DNA of 56,993 nt from a virus. A model generated the notes under the pieces. The model worked only from the letters and a program-made list of their open reading frames with translations, did not search any database and was not told where the DNA came from. The stretch is taken from IMG/VR virus record IMGVR_UViG_3300030389_002895, positions 1-56,993 of that record, one strand, 5' to 3'. A program made the position numbers and the translations under genes. This document shows, piece after piece, positions 47,552-56,120 of this stretch (within the stretch, counting starts at the first letter, position 1; every line of letters starts with the position of its first letter).

Positions 47552-48334
47552 CTAACTCTTTTTCTCTTGTCTATCAAGACCCACGGGTATCATTTCATCA
47601 ATCAACCTACCAGTATACTGATACTCACCAACATGCGTAATATATTCTGTTATAAGAGCATAACATTTACCACCAATATCACGCCATAATTTAGAAAAAG
47701 CAAAGTCTTCTCCATAATATCTTTTATCTTTTTCATCATAATGCGTGTCAAAAAAATTATACAAGTTAGGCTTTACAGTCATTTTTCCATCTACCATACT
47801 CTCTTGGTGTATAATTTTGTTAGGATAAAATTTTATAAGTTTGTCAAACACTTCTTTCTTTAACAAAAGACAGCCAGTAGGAGCATAATTCAATTCAATC
47901 ATCTCATTAGTAAATGAGACATTGTCTTCATTATCTTTTATCTTAACAGGAAATTTATTACCGCTTGTATGTTTTTGTAATTTTGTCATATTAGGTATGT
48001 CTTCATATTTCTTATATACCTTATCCCAATTAATCACCTTCATGGGGTAAGGTATGCTACATACCTCAACATCTTTATCAATCATTTTAAAAATAGAATT
48101 AGGATAAAATAATATGTCACTATCAATAAACAAAAGATGCGTATAATCATCAGATAAGAAATGAGACACTAATGTGTTTCTACCTTGTGTTACCAAAGAA
48201 CTTTTCATCATATCTACAGTAATGTGAATATTTTTATGTAAACACTCAGATTGAAATTTTAACATAGACTGCATGTAATGTATGGAAACATCACTGTGAA
48301 CTGGTGTTGCTACAAATAATTTAATTTCTTTCAT
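47552..48334 (-). CDS. Glycosyltransferase (GT2-like, GT-A fold)
   Basis: A 260-residue enzyme with an N-terminal GT-A pattern (KLFVATPVHSDVSIHYM), SRxxR-like VTQGRNTLVSHFL, and a D-x-D metal/nucleotide-sugar site DSD at 71-73 (LLFIDSDILFYPNSI). The rest is typical of small phage glycosyltransferases. It could add sugars to virion proteins, DNA or host surface. It overlaps the second glycosyltransferase gene by 14 bases, so the two probably work in one pathway. Confidence 0.82.
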   Translation of the reverse strand: MKEIKLFVATPVHSDVSIHYMQSMLKFQSECLHKNIHITVDMMKSSLVTQGRNTLVSHFLSDDYTHLLFIDSDILFYPNSIFKMIDKDVEVCSIPYPMKVINWDKVYKKYEDIPNMTKLQKHTSGNKFPVKIKDNEDNVSFTNEMIELNYAPTGCLLLKKEVFDKLIKFYPNKIIHQESMVDGKMTVKPNLYNFFDTHYDEKDKRYYGEDFAFSKLWRDIGGKCYALITEYITHVGEYQYTGRLIDEMIPVGLDRQEKKS

Positions 48335-49250
48335 TCAACGCACCTTGTAAAAAATTTGTCCACTCTATCTTTTTCTTTTCCCAACTATAAAATTTTTTAA
48401 CAAAGTTTTGTTGCATTTGTAAGTGTTCAAACACCTCTGGCTCGTGTATCGTGTTTACTGCTTGTCGTATTGCAGATGCAAATTTACTAGCAAGTCTTTT
48501 CGTATCTTTCTCATAGGTAACGTATACAGGAAACTCAGAGCAAGTTTCATACAAAGCACCAAAGTTTGTAACTATACAAAATAATCCAGCAGCCATTGAC
48601 TCAAGAGCTGCATTACAACTTGTCTCCTCCCATGTGCTAGGATAAGCAAACATATGATAACGATAAATATATTTTTGTATAAAAGAATGTTCTTTATAAC
48701 CTATGTAAGTTACGTTTTCTAATTTTCTTGCTTGTTCATACAATGGTTCATATTGACTGTCGTTTGCTTTTTCAAATTCTTCTCCGTATATTTTACAACT
48801 ACTAAACACATCTACATGCACGTTACAGTCTTTTAATAAACTCATAGCACCTAATAAAACATTAAGACCCCTCCATGGTGTGACATGAAAAAGCATACGA
48901 ACCATATTACCTTCTTTAAAAGGTGTTAATGTAGGAAAGTTGTTTACACCATTTTTTATTACATGACATCTTTCAGTGGGTAGATCAAATCTATATCTAT
49001 ACTTTTCATAATTCCAATGGCTGTTAAAAACATACCAATCAAATTTGTCATGGTTAGTTTTATCTTCAAACCATGGATATATATTAGGTTGGTCATGACT
49101 ATTTTTTTGCCATAATATATTTATTTTATCTTTACTTAATTTTACTTTACCAGGTATTGATGTGCATATTTGGAAGTTATCTAAAAGTTTATCATTCACA
49201 TAATGAGACAAAAATCTATGTTGTATTTCTGTTCCTCCTTGCGGAATCAT
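48321..49250 (-). CDS. Glycosyltransferase (GT4-like, GT-B fold)
   Basis: A 309-residue enzyme. The C-terminal domain carries the GT4 E-x7-E-type motif (PSTWEETSCNAALESMAAGL, residues 204-223) that binds the donor sugar nucleotide. The N-terminal domain lacks the full acceptor loop, beginning close to QGGTEIQHRFLSHYV, which is shorter than cellular GT4 proteins (usually above 350). Coupled to the 47552 and 49247 genes by overlaps. Donor and target unknown. Confidence 0.82.
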   Translation of the reverse strand: MIPQGGTEIQHRFLSHYVNDKLLDNFQICTSIPGKVKLSKDKINILWQKNSHDQPNIYPWFEDKTNHDKFDWYVFNSHWNYEKYRYRFDLPTERCHVIKNGVNNFPTLTPFKEGNMVRMLFHVTPWRGLNVLLGAMSLLKDCNVHVDVFSSCKIYGEEFEKANDSQYEPLYEQARKLENVTYIGYKEHSFIQKYIYRYHMFAYPSTWEETSCNAALESMAAGLFCIVTNFGALYETCSEFPVYVTYEKDTKRLASKFASAIRQAVNTIHEPEVFEHLQMQQNFVKKFYSWEKKKIEWTNFLQGALNERN

Positions 49251-49564
49251 CTCCCATACTCCAACAGTAACTCTTGACCTTGTTTTATTTTTTTAATTGT
49301 CATAACTTTGTATACAAGGTAATCATCCCAGTCTAAATCAATAAACAAACGACAGTTTGGTTCGTCACTATGATTTAAAAAACCTCCCATAGGAGTTCTA
49401 ACATACCCGTGTATAATTGGTATTTTTATATGACTCATACCTAAATCATATTTTTTAGGCAAATCAGATTTAGCAAAGACACCATGTCCATGAGTAGAAC
49501 TAACCCCAATCATTAACTCCTCTGGCAAAGGATTGTAGTAAAACCTGTCGTATTTAATTTTCAT
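49247..49564 (-). CDS. Minimal SET-domain protein
   Basis: A 105-residue protein with SET motifs: GHGVF (26-30), GGFLNHSDEPNCRLFIDLDW (60-79, with the NHS SAM/Lys-site core at 64-66), and GQELLLEYGR at the C-terminus (96-105, ExxxxYG). SET enzymes methylate lysines using S-adenosylmethionine. It lacks pre-SET and post-SET regions and is shorter than most, yet motif spacing looks intact. It sits between a glycosyltransferase and an unknown small gene, in a modification-type cluster. Substrate unknown. Confidence 0.8.
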   Translation of the reverse strand: MKIKYDRFYYNPLPEELMIGVSSTHGHGVFAKSDLPKKYDLGMSHIKIPIIHGYVRTPMGGFLNHSDEPNCRLFIDLDWDDYLVYKVMTIKKIKQGQELLLEYGR

Positions 49565-49754
49565 CTTTGGTTTTACTAATCATAGATAAAGCTTCTTTTG
49601 GTACTATAATATTTACATCGCACGCTATATCTTCTTGTTTAGTATCTGTATTTGGATTATCTACATCGTGCTGAGCATCTTCTTTAGTAGCATACCTTAA
49701 ATTAGTTTTTTTATTTCTATAAGTTTCTTGTGAAGTGCATCGTATTGTTTTCAT
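49554..49754 (-). CDS. Unknown small protein
   Basis: A 66-residue acidic protein (MKTIRCTSQETYRNKKTNLR; YATKEDAQHDVDNPNTDTKQ; EDIACDVNIIVPKEALSMIS). I have seen a close relative in phage genomes but its role is unknown to me. It overlaps the SET gene by 11 bases. Two Cys only. Upstream (49755-49792) is a short A/T-rich gap with no gene. Confidence 0.6.
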   Translation of the reverse strand: MKTIRCTSQETYRNKKTNLRYATKEDAQHDVDNPNTDTKQEDIACDVNIIVPKEALSMISKTKDEN

Positions 49755-49792
49755 AAAAACAATATCCTATAAATATTAGAAAAAATCAAGTA

Positions 49793-50359
49793 TTAACTAA
49801 ACCAACAAACTATACTGTATCTAGTGCCAGATAAAACAGGTTCTACAGAATGAGGGTACATAAAATTACTAGGAAACATAATTAAATCTCCTGTGTGCAA
49901 ATTTACTTTACTATATGGTTGTTGATTATGTGGGTAATAAAAAATTATTTCTCCACCTTTGTAGTTTTCGTTTAAATTAATTATAAAAGATAATTGTCTA
50001 TTTTCTTGATGAAAAGAATCAGTATGTCTTTTGTAAAAATTACCTGTTTCATATTTTAATAAATTAATTGATTCGAATTTTAATTCTTGATGTAAACTGG
50101 GAAATATTTTTTGATATTCTTGTATAGATTTACAACAAGTATTAAATATAAGCTTATGATATAAAGCATCATGTTCATTATCAGGGTTTAAAGGAACAGT
50201 AGAAACATTTCTATACTTTGTATCAACAAAATTAGTATTATCTTTTAACATTGTAGCTTTATAACTAGGACTTAAATCTATATGTTCACATAGGTTTTTA
50301 CAAACTTTTTTATCTAAAGCCTGATCTATTTTAAAAATAGCAGAACTTATTCTATCCAT
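49793..50359 (-). CDS. 2OG-Fe(II) oxygenase
   Basis: A 188-residue prolyl-4-hydroxylase-type dioxygenase. The iron triad is His112 and Asp114 (KRHTDSFHQE) plus His170 (YPHSVEPV), and Arg180 (SGTRYSIVCWFS) should bind 2-oxoglutarate. Marine phages often carry such enzymes; targets may be proteins or nucleic acids. It lies next to structural genes and the SET/glycosyltransferase group, which hints at a modification role. Overlaps the 50352 gene by eight bases. Confidence 0.85.
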   Translation of the reverse strand: MDRISSAIFKIDQALDKKVCKNLCEHIDLSPSYKATMLKDNTNFVDTKYRNVSTVPLNPDNEHDALYHKLIFNTCCKSIQEYQKIFPSLHQELKFESINLLKYETGNFYKRHTDSFHQENRQLSFIINLNENYKGGEIIFYYPHNQQPYSKVNLHTGDLIMFPSNFMYPHSVEPVLSGTRYSIVCWFS

Positions 50360-50702
50360 TCTCTTGAGAACGATCTATTAAAGCATAACTTACTAAACCT
50401 TGTATTTTACTACTGCCTGTGGCTGCTTGAACAGTTATGGCATCACCAGCTTCTAAATTTAAACCTTGAGGAGAAGCATTAACTTGTGACTTAGCCGCTA
50501 TGTCATCTCTAAAAAATTCATACTCAGTGCTAGAATCAGATGAGTCAACAAAATTCATGTTTACTAAAATAGCTGATGACGCATCATTGTTAGCTAAATA
50601 AATACTTTTAATTATAACTGTTCCATTAGTAGGACATGTAAATACTGTAGTTTTGCTTGTGTCGGTTTGTTTAAAACCTTGGTTTTTATATTGTATTGTC
50701 AT
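50352..50702 (-). CDS. Small structural protein (beta-rich)
   Basis: A 116-residue beta-rich protein (KTTVFTCPTNGTVIIKSIYL, residues 18-37; NLEAGDAITVQAATGSSKIQ). Small tail- or head-linked structural proteins of this style are common in phages. ATGA-type overlap with the 54-codon gene upstream. No enzyme motif. It may be a trimeric decoration or fibre-joining subunit, but nothing shows which. Confidence 0.5.
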   Translation of the reverse strand: MTIQYKNQGFKQTDTSKTTVFTCPTNGTVIIKSIYLANNDASSAILVNMNFVDSSDSSTEYEFFRDDIAAKSQVNASPQGLNLEAGDAITVQAATGSSKIQGLVSYALIDRSQENG

Positions 50703-50863
50703 GATAAAAAATACTCAAAAGCTTGTTGATCATTTTTGATTTCTTGTTGATAACTAAAATTTAATTTTTGTATAATTTGAGTTAAAGCTAAATTAATTAA
50801 TCTTTGGTTTTCAATATTATATTCTTCTTTTGGTTCCGGAATAAATGTATTAATTTTAGCCAA
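50699..50863 (-). CDS. 54-residue conserved small phage protein (TTG start)
   Basis: A gene starting at TTG 50863, overlapping the end of the 50856 gene, and ending at TGA 50699 in an ATGA overlap with the 50352 gene. The product contains FIPEPKEEYNIENQRLINLA, a pattern (E-Y-x-x-x-N-Q-R-x-I/L-N-x-A-L) shared by many small podovirus and marine phage proteins. It is helical with a C-terminal EYFLS. The overlap at both ends and the recognised pattern support it despite no good Shine-Dalgarno. Confidence 0.75.
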   Translation of the reverse strand: MAKINTFIPEPKEEYNIENQRLINLALTQIIQKLNFSYQQEIKNDQQAFEYFLS

Positions 50864-51137
50864 TTTGTTTCTTTCTTTTTAATGCTACTTTACCAGCTTT
50901 GGCAATTCTTACTACTTCTGCTTTACCCATAACTTTCGCACGTTGTTCCATAACAGTCAATATTTGTATTTTTCTAGCGTAGGGTTTTGATATTTTTTTT
51001 ACTTTTGCAACAGTTGCTCTTGCATCAGCTGGTGTTGCAAATTTAATACGCACTGTATCTTTAGGGTTTTCGTCTGTATACAACCTACGACCTGTGCCTT
51101 TAGGTTTTTTACCTCTTCCTTTTTTTGGATCTGCCAC
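50856..51137 (-). CDS. Conserved basic phage protein
   Basis: A 93-residue basic protein starting at GTG 51137, behind AAAGGAG. GKKPKGTGRRLYTDENPKDT (residues 9-28) and VRIKFATPADARATVAKVKK (29-48), then RKIQILTVMEQRAKVMGKAE form a block conserved in many aquatic phages as I recall. Function unknown. It is part of the small-gene cluster next to the tail beta-propeller gene. Confidence 0.65.
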   Translation of the reverse strand: MADPKKGRGKKPKGTGRRLYTDENPKDTVRIKFATPADARATVAKVKKISKPYARKIQILTVMEQRAKVMGKAEVVRIAKAGKVALKRKKQIG

Positions 51138-51237
51138 TTATGACTCCTTTTAATGTTTTAGCTTGACCTGCATGTAATTTAGAAGCTTTTTTTAACCCTT
51201 TTATTACTTTTTTAATTTTGTTTTTACTTTTATTCAT
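51109..51237 (-). CDS. 42-residue basic peptide
   Basis: ATG at 51237 overlaps the stop of the 51234 gene as ATGA. The product (MNKSKNKIKKVIKGLKKASK then LHAGQAKTLKGVI) resembles a small helical phage protein (KKVIKGLKKASK...QAKTL) that I know from other genomes. It overlaps the next gene's start by 29 bases. Function unknown. It is the sort of gene often skipped by annotation pipelines. Confidence 0.7.
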   Translation of the reverse strand: MNKSKNKIKKVIKGLKKASKLHAGQAKTLKGVISGRSKKRKR

Positions 51238-51545
51238 TTACGTTTGCCTTTCTTTTTTTCGGGTGCTTTTCTTAATACTTTATATATTATATCAGGAGGA
51301 GCCCATAAATAACAGTATTCTTTTATATTTAAAATTTTAAAGGATTTTTGTTTATGTAGACCCCATTTAAAATCTTCTGCATTTTGTTTAATCATATCAA
51401 AATAAAATTTATATTGATCAGGCCATTCGTTTTTTGTGAACTTCCATATTTTTTTTGCGTTCAATACGATTGCATATGGGTTTGATGTATGATCGCTTTT
51501 CCATATTTTTTCATTATCGATGCTTACAATGTTTTTAACGTCTAC
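51234..51545 (-). CDS. Unknown small protein
   Basis: A 103-residue protein started at ATG 51545 just before the end of the tail-protein gene; an upstream ATG (51593) in the same frame would give 119. It reads VDVKNIVSIDNEKIWKSDHT and NPYAIVLNAKKIWKFTKNEW, PDQYKFYFDMIKQNAEDFKW, and ends in Lys-rich sequence. Trp-rich and helical. Unknown family. There is no convincing ribosome site for either start, so it may depend on coupling. Confidence 0.55.
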   Translation of the reverse strand, partial: VDVKNIVSIDNEKIWKSDHTSNPYAIVLNAKKIWKFTKNEWPDQYKFYFDMIKQNAEDFKWGLHKQKSFKILNIKEYCYLWAPPDIIYKVLRKAPEKKKGKRK

Positions 51546-53706
51546 CATCTGGCTGCACATCTGCTTTAAAAGTTCCATACCTCCAGTTTTCATCAGTAGT
51601 AATATTTTCTATTTTTAAACTAGCTGCTCGACCTCTTGCTCTTGTATCTACTTTTTGTGTTGATGAAGATATAGTAAAAGGACCCAAGCTACTACTAGAT
51701 TCTGTATCACTAGGGAAATCTTTTAAATTAATTGTTACTTTAGCATTACCTGCTAAAGCTCTGAAGTCTGGTATAAATCTTCTTATTTTCATAAAAAATT
51801 CACCACGTATACCGCCTCCAGCTTCTACTTCAAAATCACCACTTTCAATACTACCTATTATCGCAGTGGTAGTGCCATCAGTTTTTACCTGATTAGTTCC
51901 TTTTTCATGTGCATATAAAGTTGTAGCTCCATTAGTAGATGTGGCTCCTTGTATTATAGGAAAACTAGGTATACTAGTGGTGCTATATTCTGTTGCATAA
52001 GGATTATCATATATTGTTTTGTCATAGTAAGTTGTTCTTGACAATGAGCCAATAGTCCACAAACCCTCTGCGTAATTATAACTAACTACCCTATCTATTT
52101 GTGTAGATCCTGCTTTAGGGTAAAACCAATTTATTTCACTAAACAATGAATTATATCCAGCATACACTACATCTGCTGCATCAAAGTTTAATCCTAAATC
52201 ATCTTCATCTTGTGTAGTAAAAACAAAATCTTCAACTTGACAAGATATTTTCTTTACTGTTCCATCAAATAAATAAAAGCCACCTGCTTGACCCATCCAA
52301 TAAACCACTCCATTAACTGCCACTATAGCGTGTTGAGATATTAAACCACAATTAGCTCCCACTTGCTGTATACCAAACGTAAAAGGTGGACCAACAAATT
52401 GCATAGTGTATGCAGAAGTATCTGTTAAAATTAAAATAAAACTACCTGCATTCACAGCACCAACTATTTTTGTACCACTATCTATCCTAAAAGTACCTGC
52501 CGTATTAGTAGATGTAGGTGTATAATCCTCAAAGTTTTCTTGATCTGCAAAACGTATAAACATTTTATCTTGAGAACTTGTTCCTATAGTGGTTTCAGTG
52601 CCTAAATGAATTAAATGTCTATCTCTGTCAGAGACTACAGTCATCACACTTTGTATTGGTGCGTTGTTTATGACTGTAGCTCTTGTTGACAGAGCCGAGG
52701 CACTGCTCGGGTTCCATTGAAAAGTCTTATTGTTTTTTACAGTCGCAACTAATATTTGCCCAAAATTATCTAATGACCAGTTCCCTGGTTCTAATGTTAC
52801 CTCACCAGTAGGTGAAGCATCACCCCATCCGGTAAAGCTAGAAGCCTCTTGCACCACAGCACCATCACTGTGCGCTGATCTAGTTGATCCAGAAGCTCCT
52901 CTTGCAATTCCTGTAACAGTGCTACCTGCTACACCAGTATAAGTTATTAATTCTTCTCCTACTTTTAATGTGCCACCACTACTACTAAAACCAGACACAG
53001 AAGTTAAAGTTATTGCAGTACCTGAGCCGCCCGTTCCATTTGCATCATCTAATAATGCACCATTTAATGTAGTGCTAGTTATTGAAGGGTTTGTACCACC
53101 ATATAAGCCAGTTCCAAAACCATAACCTGTAACTTGTACAGCGTCACCCACTTTAAAATATGGAGATAAAGTCACACTACCTCCAGCACTAAAACCAGAA
53201 CCTGATTCAACTTTACCTGCTGTTACAGTAAAAGTGTCAGAAGTTCTCGTTATAACCTCAAAAGTATTTTGTGTAAAATCTGCACTAACAAAACCAGTGC
53301 TGCCGCCTGGTAAGGTTACACTAGAAAATAAAAATAAATCTCCTACCTCTAATCCATGAGCTGCTTTATTGACAGTGACAGTTGCTGAGTTATTAGTGGT
53401 GGTTAAAGTACAAGATGTTATGTTTGTATCTAAAGGTGATATATCATAAAAAGCACCATCATGATGTAAAAATAAACCCTTATTTGTTCCTATTACTATG
53501 TACCTTTTACCTAATAAGTCACTCCAAATGTGCATGTCTCTACCTACACCAACTAACGTGCTAGAGGTGGTTTGTTCCCATCCACCTATTTTTTCTGGAA
53601 AACCATAACGAAATCTTACATTATCACAGTCAACCCATTTACCTTGTGCTCCTGTAGGTGTAACTTGTTTATTTATACCGCCAATAATCTTGACTTCACT
53701 AAGCAT
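51535..53706 (-). CDS. Tail beta-propeller protein (P22 gp10 / T7 gp12-like)
   Basis: A 723-residue protein. It begins with the form of podovirus tail hub proteins (GGINKQVTPTGAQGKWVDCD; NVRFRYGFPEKIGGWEQT) and has repeated strands with aromatic-Gly motifs (IGTNKGLFLHHDG; VNGVVYWMGQAGGFYLFDG; AGYNSLFSEINWFYPKAG) as expected for a beta-propeller. An Ig-like insertion with Thr/Ser/Gly-rich repeats fills about 100-290. It would close the DNA channel under the portal. Together with the gp4-like adaptor it supports podovirus structure. Confidence 0.75.
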   Translation of the reverse strand: MLSEVKIIGGINKQVTPTGAQGKWVDCDNVRFRYGFPEKIGGWEQTTSSTLVGVGRDMHIWSDLLGKRYIVIGTNKGLFLHHDGAFYDISPLDTNITSCTLTTTNNSATVTVNKAAHGLEVGDLFLFSSVTLPGGSTGFVSADFTQNTFEVITRTSDTFTVTAGKVESGSGFSAGGSVTLSPYFKVGDAVQVTGYGFGTGLYGGTNPSITSTTLNGALLDDANGTGGSGTAITLTSVSGFSSSGGTLKVGEELITYTGVAGSTVTGIARGASGSTRSAHSDGAVVQEASSFTGWGDASPTGEVTLEPGNWSLDNFGQILVATVKNNKTFQWNPSSASALSTRATVINNAPIQSVMTVVSDRDRHLIHLGTETTIGTSSQDKMFIRFADQENFEDYTPTSTNTAGTFRIDSGTKIVGAVNAGSFILILTDTSAYTMQFVGPPFTFGIQQVGANCGLISQHAIVAVNGVVYWMGQAGGFYLFDGTVKKISCQVEDFVFTTQDEDDLGLNFDAADVVYAGYNSLFSEINWFYPKAGSTQIDRVVSYNYAEGLWTIGSLSRTTYYDKTIYDNPYATEYSTTSIPSFPIIQGATSTNGATTLYAHEKGTNQVKTDGTTTAIIGSIESGDFEVEAGGGIRGEFFMKIRRFIPDFRALAGNAKVTINLKDFPSDTESSSSLGPFTISSSTQKVDTRARGRAASLKIENITTDENWRYGTFKADVQPDGRR

Positions 53707-53710
53707 AACA

Positions 53711-54346
53711 TTATCTTATGTAGTCGGTTACAGTAGAATCTGATGTCCACCTATCAATTCTATTTACTTGTGTCACAACACCTTCACTGTTCATAGTATC
53801 TGCATACAATGCTTTAAATGCAGTCATATCACTTGCGTTATCAATTGCTGTACAGATAGCGGCACAATCAGTTCTAATTGCAGCACAATACGTTGTGACT
53901 GCACTAGGTATTGTAGCACTACTATCCATAGTGACTCTTTGCACTAGCCAGTCAAACCTTTGAATTAAAGTATGCGCTCTCTTTTTAGCTTGATTTTTAG
54001 CTAATGTTTTTAAACCATAATTAATTACCTTATTACCCTCAAGGTCTAATATATTTTTACCATCTTCATCTTTAGCTTCTAAATCATCTAATACTTTGTC
54101 TGTAGTAGTATATTTAGTAGAAACTTTTTTATTAGAACTATCAAATGTATAAGTAGGTTGACTTGTTATTTCAAACCTATCATCACCTTGTGTTCCAGCT
54201 TCTACTGTATAAATACCTATGGCATTAAGTTCATCCCAAGTCCAAGATGTAAATATTCTACGAGAATGTCTTACATCATCTATGACCATATCTTTGGGTC
54301 TAGCGATTATCTCCTCTACTTTATTATCTTTTATATATGCCCACAT
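53711..54346 (-). CDS. Tail fibre-associated / chaperone-like protein
   Basis: A 211-residue protein opening MWAYIKDNKVEEIIARPKDM and HSRRIFTSWTWDELNAIGIY, a start shared with marine phage proteins encoded between tail hub and fibre genes. The C-terminal half (QAKKRAHTLIQRFDWLVQRV, then helical repeats of Thr/Ala/Cys) resembles DUF4376-type fibre assembly proteins. AAGGAGG precedes the ATG, one of the best ribosome sites here. Probably a tail fibre assembly or attachment factor. Confidence 0.6.
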   Translation of the reverse strand: MWAYIKDNKVEEIIARPKDMVIDDVRHSRRIFTSWTWDELNAIGIYTVEAGTQGDDRFEITSQPTYTFDSSNKKVSTKYTTTDKVLDDLEAKDEDGKNILDLEGNKVINYGLKTLAKNQAKKRAHTLIQRFDWLVQRVTMDSSATIPSAVTTYCAAIRTDCAAICTAIDNASDMTAFKALYADTMNSEGVVTQVNRIDRWTSDSTVTDYIR

Positions 54347-54363
54347 ATTATCACCTCCTTAAA

Positions 54364-56118
54364 TTATCTAGCGTTACTATACTTGGAAGGTTGGTCTCCC
54401 CAACAAGCATAAATATATCTAGCACCATCAGTATTAATGTTACTATTTGTACTTTTTATTTTAAAACCTTTTGAATACAGATCCATTTCTCTACTTGCAG
54501 AACTTCCAGTTACTTCAGCTGCAGTTGTGTCAAGTTCTAACCTTCCTGGTCCATTATCATCATTATTAGTATATCTTGCTGTATCTATTATAGTCCAACC
54601 ACTTGTGCCATCTGAACGTTTTATAATTATGATACGAGGTCTCATATTAGTCATTATGTAAGGACCATCTGTTGTGCCTGTGCCAACATAATATCCGAAC
54701 TTACTCATTCCATCAATTTCTGACCAGCAATAATGAACATATGTTGAACCACTTGCATTTACATTTGCAGCACTTCCTACGGAAAAAACACTACTTGTAG
54801 GAGCTGTATCATTCCATATTAAGTTGTAATCAGAAAATCCTCCATTACTATCTAAATGCATATATCCGAGTTCTCCACCACTCCCACTTGCTCCTTGATT
54901 AGGATGATAAGTTACCCAAGAATAAGTGCTATTTAATTGTTTAGATAAAATTAATTTAGGAACTGCACCCAATCCATGTCCTATAGTTGCATTACCTCCG
55001 TTGCCTGTTGTCTGTACGATACTAAACCCAGCATTTTGATTGGCTTGTACTGTAGAAGTTATTGAACCATCTGAATTACTAGCTGTTGTTCCTCCGTTTG
55101 CTCTCCAACACCAAGCCACATAAGTTTGACTATTATCATTAGGATTAGAACCACTACTTGCTAAAGTAAATCCATCACTATCATAACTTGTCATAAAAGG
55201 ACCATTGCTTGTTTGTTGCGCATTATTTGCACTACTAAATATTAAACCTTGCCCTCTTGAACTATCTATTAAAATACCATTTTGAGTAGAACTTCTCATT
55301 TTTGCCCAGACTAAATCTGGTTGAAATCCTAGTCCAGTTATAGCATTACTACTACCATTACCTGTATAAAGAACTGCGCCACATTGTGCAGAAGGATGGT
55401 CAGTATTAGTTTCGGCTGGATCAATATTTGAAGAAGTCGGCATATTGGCCGAGCACATCGCTAAATAATTTGTACTTGGAGCATAATAAAAATCACCGAA
55501 GCCATTTGAGTCTGTATTATTTTGTCCTGTAGTTGTACCTTGAAAACTGCTGTCCTGCCCAAAATTAACGTGAGTGTTAGAAGGAGCACCTGTTTTATTT
55601 GTACCTACCATTGGGTAAAAAATTTGTCCTTGTAAAGCAGCTGGTATGTCAAAACCATTTCCAGCAGTAGGAGTTCTAGCAGTGCCATCGGATTCTTGAA
55701 CAAAATTATTATCTCCATGCCAATACACTTTATTATTATCTAAATCTAAATAAGTACCAACAACTTTTGTATTTGTATTATAATAACTTGGAACTGTTGG
55801 GTCTGGTGACTGATTACTACCATTTAACACAACAGTACCTAACTGCGACCAATTAAGAGAACCAGTCATACCAGAACTAATTTCTGTCAAGTAAGTATCA
55901 TCTATGTTAGCAATACACCAACCAAAAACAAAATATGAACCATAGTTGTGTCCTACTCTTAATTCATAATACCATTTTCCAGAACTTACACCAACTGAAC
56001 CTATAGCAGTAGAATCATAACTTGCTCCTGGCATATAAAGATTGCCATTTTGTATTAGAGTGCTTGCACTACTTTTATTAGTTTGTAACATTGTAGGAAA
56101 ATTTGAAAAAGTTGTCAT
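54364..56118 (-). CDS. Tail fibre/adhesin with SPRY-like domain and DUF7483-like repeats
   Basis: A 584-residue protein. Residues about 45-190 resemble a SPRY/concanavalin-like domain (GVSSGKWYYELRVGHNYGSY; DLDNNKVYWHGDNN). Then come repeats of the form GFQPDLVWAKMR ... YVAWCWRANGG and, less well preserved, IIIIKRSDG ... YIYACWGDQPSK, as in DUF7483-type phage adhesins. It probably contacts the host surface. It starts with GGGAG overlapping the stop of the LamG gene, and the two genes look like one protein split in two. Confidence 0.65.
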   Translation of the reverse strand: MTTFSNFPTMLQTNKSSASTLIQNGNLYMPGASYDSTAIGSVGVSSGKWYYELRVGHNYGSYFVFGWCIANIDDTYLTEISSGMTGSLNWSQLGTVVLNGSNQSPDPTVPSYYNTNTKVVGTYLDLDNNKVYWHGDNNFVQESDGTARTPTAGNGFDIPAALQGQIFYPMVGTNKTGAPSNTHVNFGQDSSFQGTTTGQNNTDSNGFGDFYYAPSTNYLAMCSANMPTSSNIDPAETNTDHPSAQCGAVLYTGNGSSNAITGLGFQPDLVWAKMRSSTQNGILIDSSRGQGLIFSSANNAQQTSNGPFMTSYDSDGFTLASSGSNPNDNSQTYVAWCWRANGGTTASNSDGSITSTVQANQNAGFSIVQTTGNGGNATIGHGLGAVPKLILSKQLNSTYSWVTYHPNQGASGSGGELGYMHLDSNGGFSDYNLIWNDTAPTSSVFSVGSAANVNASGSTYVHYCWSEIDGMSKFGYYVGTGTTDGPYIMTNMRPRIIIIKRSDGTSGWTIIDTARYTNNDDNGPGRLELDTTAAEVTGSSASREMDLYSKGFKIKSTNSNINTDGARYIYACWGDQPSKYSNAR

Positions 56119-56120
56119 AT

